A stretch of DNA of 64,000 nucleotides from NCBI RefSeq assembly GCF_900105655.1, contig NZ_LT629787.1, positions 2,728,001-2,792,000 of the forward strand. The letters are read 5' to 3'. The position numbers and the translations under genes were made by a program. Shown one piece after another: positions 57,024 through 64,000 of the stretch; position 1 is the stretch's first letter, and each line of letters opens with the position of its first letter. The DNA comes from Halopseudomonas salegens (GTDB lineage: Bacteria; Pseudomonadota; Gammaproteobacteria; Pseudomonadales; Pseudomonadaceae). The notes below the pieces were generated by a model. The model worked only from the letters and a program-made list of their open reading frames with translations, did no database searches and was not told where the DNA came from.

Positions 57024-57514
57024 TGCGCTTCACCGCCATGCTGTTGCTGGGCTTGCTGTCGCTGGCGGTCAGCGCCAGTGAACTGCCTGCCTTGCCTGAC
57101 TGTGGTCGCTTCGAGCAGGAGCGCTGGCTGGCCGACCTGGAAATGAGCATTGCGGCACGCGGCACGTTCAGACGCGAGAATGATGGCCTGATCTGGCATT
57201 TGCGCGAACCCATCGAGCGGCAACTGCAGTTGCACCCGGAGAATAATGAACTGGCCATCGACCAACGCCTGATTGCCGATTTCATGCATGCATTGCACAG
57301 CGGTGATACCCACGCAGTCAGTGACCATTTCGCGCTTGATGACAGCCAGAATGATGGCCTGCTGCTGACGCCACACAGCGATGAGTTGCGCAGCATGCTG
57401 GAGCATATCCGGGTCAGCGGCCAGCCGCTGGTAGAGCAGATCGAATTGCAGTTTGCCGATGGCGACCGCTTGCACCTGCAGCTTTCACCGTCCGCCTGCG
57501 CGGAGACTGACTGA
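57023..57514 (+). CDS. LolA-like periplasmic lipid carrier (APE)
   Basis: This 163-residue exported protein has a short signal peptide (RFTAMLLLGLLSLAVSASE, cleavage near residue 19) and a mature part with the alternating beta pattern of LolA-like carriers (GTFRRENDGLIWHLREPIE). By position it matches ApeL. It should ferry the APE lipid across the periplasm from the MMPL exporter to the outer membrane. It shares its first base with the previous stop codon. Confidence 0.75.
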   Translation: MRFTAMLLLGLLSLAVSASELPALPDCGRFEQERWLADLEMSIAARGTFRRENDGLIWHLREPIERQLQLHPENNELAIDQRLIADFMHALHSGDTHAVSDHFALDDSQNDGLLLTPHSDELRSMLEHIRVSGQPLVEQIELQFADGDRLHLQLSPSACAETD

Positions 57515-57516
57515 GC

Positions 57517-59769
57517 ATGTTGCCGGCCCCTGAGTCGAACCGGCGGTGGGCAATTCTGTGGCTAATCATATTGCTGCTGAGCACCTTGCTCCTGGTGTTT
57601 CAACTCTGGCGCGGTGCGGCATGGGATACCCGCATAACCGCCTTGCTGCCAAGCGAGACCCGTAACACCCTTCTGGAACAGTATGCGCAGCAACAGGATG
57701 AACTCGGCAGCAACCGCTTCCTGCTGTTGATCAGCGGTGAACAGGCCAGCGCCGCTGTCGCCGACCTGGAAAACCGGCTGCAACAAGCGCAGTTGATTCA
57801 CGACCAGAGCCAGGCCCGCAACGATTGGCTGCCGGCCATTCAACCCCACATGGCTTATCTGCTGGCTGATACCCTGCGCGACCTGCCCGCCAGAGAATGG
57901 GCCGACCATGCGCTCGAATCCCTGTTTGCACCAGGCCGCGGCCGCAATCTCAGGCAAGACCCCTTTGCTCTGCAGACGGCCTGGATCGAGCAACTGCGTC
58001 CTGCCGGCATAGAGTGGCAAGATGGCTACCCGTTGCTGCATGCCAATGCGCAAAACTGGCTGGTCTTCAACGCTGAACTCCGTGGCAGTGCCTATGATAT
58101 GGACACCCAGCAGCGGCTGAGCCACGCCCTGGCAGAGTTCGGGCAGCAGCACCCCGACTTGCAGACCATGCGCGCCGGCCTGGTATTTCATGCCGCCCAT
58201 GCAGCACAACAGGCTCAGTGGGAGGTCAGTATTATTGGTGGCAGCTCATTGCTGCTGATCACCCTGTTGCTATGGAGTGTATTTCGCCGACCGACCAGCC
58301 TGCTTAGCCTGCTGTTGCCGGTTGTGTGCGGCGTGCTGTTTGCCCTGCCATTGACCTGGCTGATCTTCACGCGACTCAATCTGCTGACCCTGGCTTTCGG
58401 CATCAGCCTGATCGGCATCGGCATTGACTATGCCCTTCACGTGCAATGCTACCGGCTGACGCATCCTGACAGCGCCCTGCATAAACTCTGGCCGGCACTG
58501 CGACTGGGGCTTTTATCCAGCCTGCTGGCCTATCTGGCACAGTTGCTGACTCCTCTACCGGGCCTGCGGCAGATGGCCTGTTTTCTGATGCTGGGACTGA
58601 TCGGAGCCTGGTTGACTGCTCGCCTGTGGCTGCCCCGCTGGCCGTTGCAGGGGCATAGCGGCAACCAGCGCATGGTCGCGCACTGCAACCGGTTGCGCCT
58701 GCCTGCCCGCTGGCAGGCGCCCCTGGCATTTGGCTTGATGCTCGGTTTGCCGCTCCTGCTGATCACTGCGGACGTGCGACCCAACAACGACCTGCGCCAA
58801 CTGAATCCTTCTCCGGACAGCCTTGTTGCCGAGCAGAAAACGGTCATGCACTGGTTGCAGCAAGCATCCGGTCAGCGCTTTGTGCTGCTGACAGCGCAGC
58901 AGCCGCAAGCCTTGCTGGAGCGCCTGGAAGCACTGCATCCCCTGCTCAGCGAACTGCAGGCCAGCGACGAGCTGAGTGCCTTCAGTCATATTGCGCAACG
59001 GGTGCCATCCTTGCAGCAACAGCAGGCGGATCATGCCCTGATCAATCACGCCTATGCTGAAGCACTGCCCTTGCTGCTTGAGCAGGCCGGCTTGCCCAGC
59101 GAACTGATGCAACCGATCAATGCCGAGCTGGAACGGTCACAGCCCCTGTTCCCCGAACAATGGCTGGCACGTGCAGCCGGCGAGCCGGATCAGAATCTGT
59201 GGTGGCAGTCATCGGCGGGCACGCATGCAGTGATCCTGTTGGGCGATCTGAGCAACTCGGGCGAACAGCGGTTGCTTGACGCCCTGCATCAGCGCGAGAT
59301 CTATCACGACCGGGTTGCCGCACTGGGGCAGAAACTGGGGCAATTGCGCGACACCGTCAGTTATTGGCTGCTGGCCGCCTGTCTGTTGCTGCTGCCACTG
59401 CTGCTCTGGCGCTACCGCCGACAAGCCTGGCGTGCGCTCTTGCCACCGTTTGGCGCCTTGCTGCTGACGCTGACCATACTGAGCTGGTCTGGGCAGGGCA
59501 TCACCCTGTTTCACCTGCTGGGTCTGCTGTTGGTACTTGGCATCGGCCTGGATAGCGGCATCTTCAATACCGAACACGGGGAGCAAGGGGCCAGTTGGCT
59601 GGCCATTACCCTGTCTTGTGCTTCCAGTCTGATCGCTTTCGGGCTACTTTCTTTCAGTAGTACCCCGGCGCTTCAGCAGCTCGGCCTGACCTGCCTGATC
59701 GGCCTGTCCTCAGCCTGGATTCTGACGCTGATCAGCCGTCCTCCACTCGCCACCACACATGGAATCTGA
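57517..59769 (+). CDS. MMPL/RND-type exporter (APE)
   Basis: This 750-residue inner-membrane transporter has twelve predicted helices in two halves. The first half has a helix at about 13-32, a periplasmic domain, and five helices from about 235 (including LAFGISLIGIGIDYALHV). The second half repeats this after about residue 400 (LLGLLLVLGIGLDSGIFNTE). The conserved GIGIDY and GIGLDS helices carry the Asp residues used by MMPL and RND transporters for proton coupling. By position it equals ApeM and should extract or export the aryl-polyene lipid. Confidence 0.9.
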   Translation: MLPAPESNRRWAILWLIILLLSTLLLVFQLWRGAAWDTRITALLPSETRNTLLEQYAQQQDELGSNRFLLLISGEQASAAVADLENRLQQAQLIHDQSQARNDWLPAIQPHMAYLLADTLRDLPAREWADHALESLFAPGRGRNLRQDPFALQTAWIEQLRPAGIEWQDGYPLLHANAQNWLVFNAELRGSAYDMDTQQRLSHALAEFGQQHPDLQTMRAGLVFHAAHAAQQAQWEVSIIGGSSLLLITLLLWSVFRRPTSLLSLLLPVVCGVLFALPLTWLIFTRLNLLTLAFGISLIGIGIDYALHVQCYRLTHPDSALHKLWPALRLGLLSSLLAYLAQLLTPLPGLRQMACFLMLGLIGAWLTARLWLPRWPLQGHSGNQRMVAHCNRLRLPARWQAPLAFGLMLGLPLLLITADVRPNNDLRQLNPSPDSLVAEQKTVMHWLQQASGQRFVLLTAQQPQALLERLEALHPLLSELQASDELSAFSHIAQRVPSLQQQQADHALINHAYAEALPLLLEQAGLPSELMQPINAELERSQPLFPEQWLARAAGEPDQNLWWQSSAGTHAVILLGDLSNSGEQRLLDALHQREIYHDRVAALGQKLGQLRDTVSYWLLAACLLLLPLLLWRYRRQAWRALLPPFGALLLTLTILSWSGQGITLFHLLGLLLVLGIGLDSGIFNTEHGEQGASWLAITLSCASSLIAFGLLSFSSTPALQQLGLTCLIGLSSAWILTLISRPPLATTHGI

Positions 59770-59773
59770 CCAG

Positions 59774-61063
59774 ATGGAACTCAAACCCGACACCCAAGCA
59801 TCCACCACCGAACATGTTGATGTCGCCATCATCGGAGCCGGCCCCTCTGGCGCCGGCGCTGCTGCCTGGCTGGCCAATCAGGGCATCACCGTCAAGGTCA
59901 TCGAGCGGCAACACTTCCCCCGCTTTTCGATCGGTGAAAGCCTGTTGCCCCAGTGCATGGAGCATCTGGCCACCTGCGGTTTGCTGGAAGCAGCCACAGC
60001 CGGTGGCTATCAGAGCAAAAACGGGGCCGCTTTCACCTGGCGCGGAACCGAAACCTGCATTGATTTTCGCAACAAGTTCAGCCCAGGGCCCGGCACCACC
60101 TGGCAGGTACCACGGGCCGATTTTGATCAGCGCCTGATTCAGGCGGCTCAGGACAAAGGTGCCATGGTCGAGTTCGGCTCTCTGGTCGAGCATTTCGTTG
60201 CCGACGAGAAACAGCCCCAATTGCGAATACGTCGTGAAGATGACTCCTGCTACCAGCTGGTCAGCCGCTTCGTCCTGGACGCCAGTGGCTACGGCCGCAT
60301 TCTGGCACGGCAGACAGGCCTTGCGTGTCCCTCGGTACTTGATCCGCGCTGCGCCCTGTTCACCCATGTCGCCGATCACATCGACTGCCCCAAGCATGAC
60401 CGCAACAAAATCCTCATCAGTCTGCATCCGGAACTGTCCGGAGTCTGGTACTGGCTGATTCCGTTCAGCGATGGCACCGCCTCGGTCGGCGTGGTCGCCA
60501 GCCGCGAGACCCTGGAAGCCGCCGGCAGCGAAGATCGCGAGCGCTTGTGGCATCTGATCAAGGCCGAGCCGCGTCTGGGCAGCCTGCTGACCCGGGCGGA
60601 ACAGATCCGCGATACCGGCCGACTCGAGGGCTATTCGGCGGATGTCGAACGCCTGCATGGCCCCGGGTTCGCCATGCTCGGCAATGCCGGCGAGTTTCTG
60701 GATCCGGTCTTTTCTTCCGGCGTGACCATCGCTCTCGATTCCGCCGTCAGGGCTGCACCACTGGTTCAACGTCAGCTGCAGGGAGAAACCATCGACTGGG
60801 ATCTGGCCTTCGAACAGCCCCTGCGCCGCGGGGTCGCAACCTTCCGGGAATTTGTTCTGGCCTGGTACGACGGCCGCTTGCCAGACATTATTTTCCATCA
60901 GCAGCAGTCACCGCGTATCCGGGAGATGATCAGCTCGGTATTGGCCGGGTATGCCTGGGACCAGGAAAACCCTTTCGTAGCGGCCAGTGCGCGGCGGCTG
61001 ACCAGCCTGGCTGAAGCCTGCCGTCAAAGCCCGGAGCAAACCATCAGTGAGCAGGTACTCTGA
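59774..61063 (+). CDS. FAD-dependent oxidoreductase, halogenase/hydroxylase-like
   Basis: This 429-residue flavoprotein has the FAD-binding VDVAIIGAGPSGAGAAAWL (GAGPSG at 21-26), FPRFSIGESLLPQCMEHL and GNAGEFLDPVFSSGVTIAL. It also has WYWLIP (225-230), which matches the WxWxIP motif of flavin-dependent halogenases, and Lys82 in YQSKNGAAF near the place of the halogenase catalytic Lys. The same motif also occurs in non-halogenating relatives, so the activity may be aryl hydroxylation. I start at ATG 59774 (MELKPDTQAS); ATG 59759 is an alternative. It is an extra gene in the APE cluster, perhaps decorating the aryl head. Confidence 0.78.
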   Translation: MELKPDTQASTTEHVDVAIIGAGPSGAGAAAWLANQGITVKVIERQHFPRFSIGESLLPQCMEHLATCGLLEAATAGGYQSKNGAAFTWRGTETCIDFRNKFSPGPGTTWQVPRADFDQRLIQAAQDKGAMVEFGSLVEHFVADEKQPQLRIRREDDSCYQLVSRFVLDASGYGRILARQTGLACPSVLDPRCALFTHVADHIDCPKHDRNKILISLHPELSGVWYWLIPFSDGTASVGVVASRETLEAAGSEDRERLWHLIKAEPRLGSLLTRAEQIRDTGRLEGYSADVERLHGPGFAMLGNAGEFLDPVFSSGVTIALDSAVRAAPLVQRQLQGETIDWDLAFEQPLRRGVATFREFVLAWYDGRLPDIIFHQQQSPRIREMISSVLAGYAWDQENPFVAASARRLTSLAEACRQSPEQTISEQVL

Positions 61064-61612
61064 GTGACCGGCAATCGTCTACTGGTCGGCATGTTGCTGA
61101 CAGTGCTGAGCCTGAGCGGATGCGCGCTGGTTCAGCAGGCGCCGGGCATACCCGCCTTGAGCACTCTGCCCGGCGAACTACCGCCAACCCAGCGGCTGAC
61201 GATCAAGCACCAGCAGCAACACGAGTTGTTGGTGGCTATCGGTCAAGGGGAAGACAGTTTGCGGGTGGTACTGCTCACCGCGGAAGGTCAGCGCTTGCTG
61301 ACCCTGGTGCATGATGCCGAGGGCAGCCGGTTTATCACTCAGCAAGCGTGGCAGCCGCCATTTTCCGCCGACTGGCTGATGAGCCGGCTGGCCTGGGATA
61401 TATGGCCAGCAGCCACGCTCAATCAACACTGGCAGAGAAGCCGCTGGCATGCCGATGAACAGGGCGCAACAAAACGCATCTGGCGCGGCCGTACGCTGGT
61501 TTCCCGCCACCGGTCGGTGGCACAATGCCGAATAATTGAAGACTTCGAGGCAGGATACACCTTGTATCTGCAGCCGCTTGATCGCTCGGAAACAGAATGC
61601 CAACTGCCATGA
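61064..61612 (+). CDS. DUF3261-like lipoprotein (APE)
   Basis: This 182-residue lipoprotein starts with GTG directly after the stop codon of the flavoprotein gene. The signal ends in the lipobox SLSGC (Cys19-20). The mature part has QQHELLVAIGQGEDSL and LAWDIWPAATLNQHW of the DUF3261 family, which is regularly present in APE clusters (ApeN by order). It is probably an outer-membrane or periplasmic component of APE placement, analogous to LolB. Its stop codon overlaps the KS start. Confidence 0.8.
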   Translation: MTGNRLLVGMLLTVLSLSGCALVQQAPGIPALSTLPGELPPTQRLTIKHQQQHELLVAIGQGEDSLRVVLLTAEGQRLLTLVHDAEGSRFITQQAWQPPFSADWLMSRLAWDIWPAATLNQHWQRSRWHADEQGATKRIWRGRTLVSRHRSVAQCRIIEDFEAGYTLYLQPLDRSETECQLP

Positions 61613-62787
61613 CCCATCACCCCGTTAAGGGCTGTCGTTTATCCGCTCCGGCCATCGTCTGCTCACTGGGGCACCGCAATGAACAGATCACTGCGGCCTT
61701 GCTGTCAGGCCAGCGGGGCCTGACCAGAAACAGTCACTGGCTGGCCGGAAAAACCCTGTCACTGGGCGAAGTTGACTACCCCTTGCCTGACCTGAGCGAC
61801 ATGCCCGAGAGTTTTCGTTCGCGCAACAACCAGTTGCTGGAAATGGCCTTGCAACAACTGCAGCCGGCCGTTGATGCCTTCAAGCGTCAGCAACCGCAGG
61901 CTCGCATCGGTGTGGTTCTGGGCACCAGCACATCGGGTATCGCGGAAACCGAACAAGTAATCGGCGAGCGTGTTCAGACCGGGCAGTGGCCTGCCGGCTT
62001 CCAGTACGCCCGTCAGGAAATCGGTGCCCCCGCTGAGTATGCTGCGCTTCGCCTTGGCGCCAAAGGCCCGGTCTACACCTTGTCGACGGCCTGTACGTCA
62101 AGTGCCCGCGCGCTCGCCAGCGCGCGAAGGTTGTTGCGCGCTGGCCTCTGCGATGCCGTTATAGCGGGTGGGGTCGACAGCCTCTGTTCGCTCACCGTGC
62201 ACGGTTTTGCTGCCCTCGAGGCACTCAGCCCGGCCCCCTGTCAGCCATTTGCCGCCACTCGCAAAGGCATCAACCTTGGTGAGGCCGCAGCACTCTTCCT
62301 GGTGACCCCGGAATCCGGCGGCATCCAGCTCAGCGGCGTGGGTGAAAGCAGCGATGCCCATCACATTTCTGCCCCGCATCCCGAGGGGCGCGGCGCACTG
62401 AGCGCCATGCAAGCGGCCCTGAAAATGGCCAACAGAGCAGCGAACGAGGTGGGTTACGTCAACCTGCACGGAACCGCCACGCTGCAAAATGACCGCATGG
62501 AAGCCCGTGTCGTCAACCAGCTGTTCGGCGCAGACATCCCCTGCAGCTCAACCAAGGCACTGACCGGCCATACCCTCGGCGCCTGCGGCGCCCTGGAAGC
62601 CGCATTCTGCTGGCTGGGCCTGGCGGCCGGCGAACGGCTGCCACATACCCTGGATGTACCGGTTGACCCCGACCTCGCGCCGATTCACCTGGCCCGCTCG
62701 GGACGTTTGGAGACGCCTGTCATCCTGAGCAATGCCTTTGCCTTTGGCGGTAACAACGTAGCACTTTTGCTGGAGGGTGAAGCATGA
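61609..62787 (+). CDS. apeO: Aryl-polyene beta-ketoacyl synthase
   Basis: This 392-residue ketosynthase starts MTHHPVKGCRLSAPAIVC, where the ATG overlaps the previous stop (ATGA). The active site is complete: Cys162 in TLSTACTSSARALA, His287 in VNLHGTATLQND, Lys316 and His321 in TKALTGHTLGACGALE. Studied ApeO enzymes form a heterodimer with ApeC and elongate the aryl chain. Its closest in-window relative is the KS of the DAR-like locus at 13149-14333. Confidence 0.9.
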   Translation: MTHHPVKGCRLSAPAIVCSLGHRNEQITAALLSGQRGLTRNSHWLAGKTLSLGEVDYPLPDLSDMPESFRSRNNQLLEMALQQLQPAVDAFKRQQPQARIGVVLGTSTSGIAETEQVIGERVQTGQWPAGFQYARQEIGAPAEYAALRLGAKGPVYTLSTACTSSARALASARRLLRAGLCDAVIAGGVDSLCSLTVHGFAALEALSPAPCQPFAATRKGINLGEAAALFLVTPESGGIQLSGVGESSDAHHISAPHPEGRGALSAMQAALKMANRAANEVGYVNLHGTATLQNDRMEARVVNQLFGADIPCSSTKALTGHTLGACGALEAAFCWLGLAAGERLPHTLDVPVDPDLAPIHLARSGRLETPVILSNAFAFGGNNVALLLEGEA

Positions 62788-63272
62788 GTTTAACCGCAGC
62801 CTACCCTTCCACGCCCTGCCCTGTTGCCCCCTATGTTCCGCACAGGGGTGACATCTGTCTGCTCGAACGCCTGCTGGAAGTCAACGATGATTATTTGCTG
62901 GCCGAAGTGATACCGACGGAAAACAACCTGTTTGCCCGTCCGCAAGGCATCCCTGCCTGGGTCGGAATCGAATGGCTGGCTCAGGCGGTTTCTGCCTGGG
63001 CCGGCGTACAATCCGCGCTGCACAACCAGGCACCGCAGATCGGTTTTCTGCTGGGGACGCGGCGCTATCGCTGTGACCCCCTGCACTTTGCTTTCAACCA
63101 GCCGGTCCGGGCGCAGATCATTCCCGACTTTCGCGCCGACAACGGGTTGGGTGCATTCAATGGCTGCCTGCTGGATGCCGAGGGCAATCAACTGGCCGTC
63201 GCCACCCTCAGCGTATACGAACCGCCCAACGCCGATGCCCTGCAGGCTCTGCAAAAAGGAGAAAAACCATGA
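62784..63272 (+). CDS. apeP: Aryl-polyene dehydratase subunit
   Basis: This 162-residue hotdog-fold protein starts MSLTAAYPSTPCPVAPYVP and carries YVPHRGDICLLERLLEVND and GIEWLAQAVSAWAGVQ. In studied clusters it pairs with an ApeI-type protein; here that partner is the C-terminal domain of the ligase at 51702-53381. It introduces the double bonds of the polyene. Its ATG overlaps the KS stop codon by four bases. Confidence 0.87.
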   Translation: MSLTAAYPSTPCPVAPYVPHRGDICLLERLLEVNDDYLLAEVIPTENNLFARPQGIPAWVGIEWLAQAVSAWAGVQSALHNQAPQIGFLLGTRRYRCDPLHFAFNQPVRAQIIPDFRADNGLGAFNGCLLDAEGNQLAVATLSVYEPPNADALQALQKGEKP

Positions 63273-63994
63273 CCGATACCATTCTGGTAACCGGTTCCAG
63301 CCGTGGCATCGGTCGCGGCATCGCTTTGCGTCTGGCGCAAGACGGCTTTGATGTCGTGCTGCATTGCCGGCAGCAACGCAGTGCGGCCGAAGCCGTGGCC
63401 GAAGAGATTCGCGCCCTTGGCCGCCAGGCACGCATTCTTTGTTTCGATATTGCCGATCGCGAAGCTGCCAACCGCGCACTACTGGACGATATCGAGCAGC
63501 ACGGCCCTTACTACGGCATTATCTGCAATGCCGGCATTACCGCAGACGCTGCCTTCCCGGCCCTCAGCGACGATGACTGGGATTCAGTCATCCACACCAA
63601 CCTCGATGGCTTCTACAATATTGTCAAACCCTTGGTGATGCCGATGATCCAGCGTCGCAAGGCCGGACGCATCGTTATCATGTCATCGGTCTCCGGTATC
63701 ATGGGCAATCGCGGTCAGGTCAATTACAGTGCTTCCAAGGCGGGGCTGATTGGCGCCGCCAAGGCGCTGGCGATTGAACTGGCCAAGCGCAAGATTACCG
63801 TCAACTGTGTCGCTCCCGGCCTGATCGAAACGGATATGGTTGACGAGCATGTGATCGGTGAAGCCATGAAGGCCATTCCCATGCGGCGAACCGGGACTGT
63901 CGAGGAAGTAGCCGCAACCGTCAGCTTCCTCTGCTCGCCCGATGCCGGTTACATTACCCGCCAGGTAATTGCGGTCAATGGAGGCTTGTGCTGA
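63269..63994 (+). CDS. apeQ: FabG-like 3-ketoacyl-ACP reductase (APE)
   Basis: This 241-residue short-chain dehydrogenase has the Rossmann motif VTGSSRGIGRGIAL, ICNAGITADAAFPALSDDD and the catalytic Tyr-Lys pair in NYSASKAGLIGAAKAL. It corresponds to ApeQ and reduces the 3-keto group with NADPH. It is the only ketoreductase in the window and could also serve the DAR-like locus, which has none. The start overlaps the previous stop (ATGA). Confidence 0.92.
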   Translation: MTDTILVTGSSRGIGRGIALRLAQDGFDVVLHCRQQRSAAEAVAEEIRALGRQARILCFDIADREAANRALLDDIEQHGPYYGIICNAGITADAAFPALSDDDWDSVIHTNLDGFYNIVKPLVMPMIQRRKAGRIVIMSSVSGIMGNRGQVNYSASKAGLIGAAKALAIELAKRKITVNCVAPGLIETDMVDEHVIGEAMKAIPMRRTGTVEEVAATVSFLCSPDAGYITRQVIAVNGGLC

Positions 63995-64000
63995 TGTCAG
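63994..64000 (+). CDS. Start of the next gene, cut by the window end
   Basis: An ATG at 63994 overlaps the ketoreductase stop codon (TGATG), with only two codons (Met-Ser) and one base before the window ends. In known aryl-polyene clusters the next gene is a second ketosynthase (ApeR). This is inferred from gene order only. Confidence 0.4.

Noticed and set aside
59732..60898. Long open frame (388 codons) opposite the flavoprotein
   Set aside because: Antisense shadow; no motif, and the plus strand frame has clear FAD-binding motifs.

Overview
This window reads as chromosome from a gamma-proteobacterium of the Pseudomonadaceae. The central 22-49 kb block (guaA, guaB, xseA, leuA, der, bamB, yfgM, hisS, ispG, rodZ, pilF, rlmN, ndk, iscS, cysE, trmJ, suhB, secF, secD, yajC, tgt, queA) follows, as I remember it, the gene order of the same region in Pseudomonas aeruginosa, and the protein sequences are Pseudomonas-like. 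I see no rRNA, CRISPR array, insertion sequence or prophage; there is one tRNA.

Layout. (1) 0-8.5 kb: a PAS protein and a CheB/CheR/PAS signalling fusion, then a stress-protein group: a short ferritin-like protein, a large KatE-type catalase, an outer-membrane barrel, CsbD, a PRC-barrel protein and a DUF883 protein. (2) 8.7-10.6 kb: a small toxin/immunity island. A type-44-like polymorphic toxin is coupled by a 4-base overlap to a lipoprotein. A second copy of that lipoprotein sits behind a relic of a toxin C-terminus. (3) 10.8-20.2 kb: an uncharacterised type II polyketide or dialkylresorcinol-like locus. It encodes an ABC-2 exporter, an acyl carrier protein, a ketosynthase plus a ketosynthase-like partner without the catalytic Cys, a BtrH-like acyltransferase, a small conserved protein, DarB- and DarA-like enzymes, a DUF2141 protein and two hotdog dehydratases. 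I found no ketoreductase in it. (4) 20.2-22.1 kb: a DUF1254/DUF1214 pair and an ICMT-like methyltransferase. (5) 22.2-48.8 kb: the conserved housekeeping core, then a tRNA-Leu(CAA) at 48,964-49,050. (6) 49.2-64 kb: an aryl-polyene (APE) pigment cluster directly after the tRNA, with its own promoter. It contains a chain-length factor, acyltransferases, two ACPs, an AMP-ligase fused to a dehydratase, a glycosyltransferase, an aromatic amino-acid ammonia-lyase, a thioesterase, a LolA-like carrier, an MMPL exporter, a flavin oxidoreductase, a lipoprotein, ketosynthase, dehydratase and ketoreductase. The next gene is cut off by the window edge.

How it fits together. Regions 3 and 6 are two separate carrier-protein-based polyketide systems within 40 kb, and DAR and APE lipids are known elsewhere as partner or hybrid products. 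The APE ketoreductase could supply the reductive step that region 3 lacks. The most interesting points are the DAR-like locus with its BtrH acyltransferase, the toxin-tail/orphan-immunity relic, and the collapse of the isc operon: only a C-terminally shortened iscS remains between cysE and ndk, while iscR, iscU, iscA, hscBA and fdx are absent from the place where they are normally found.
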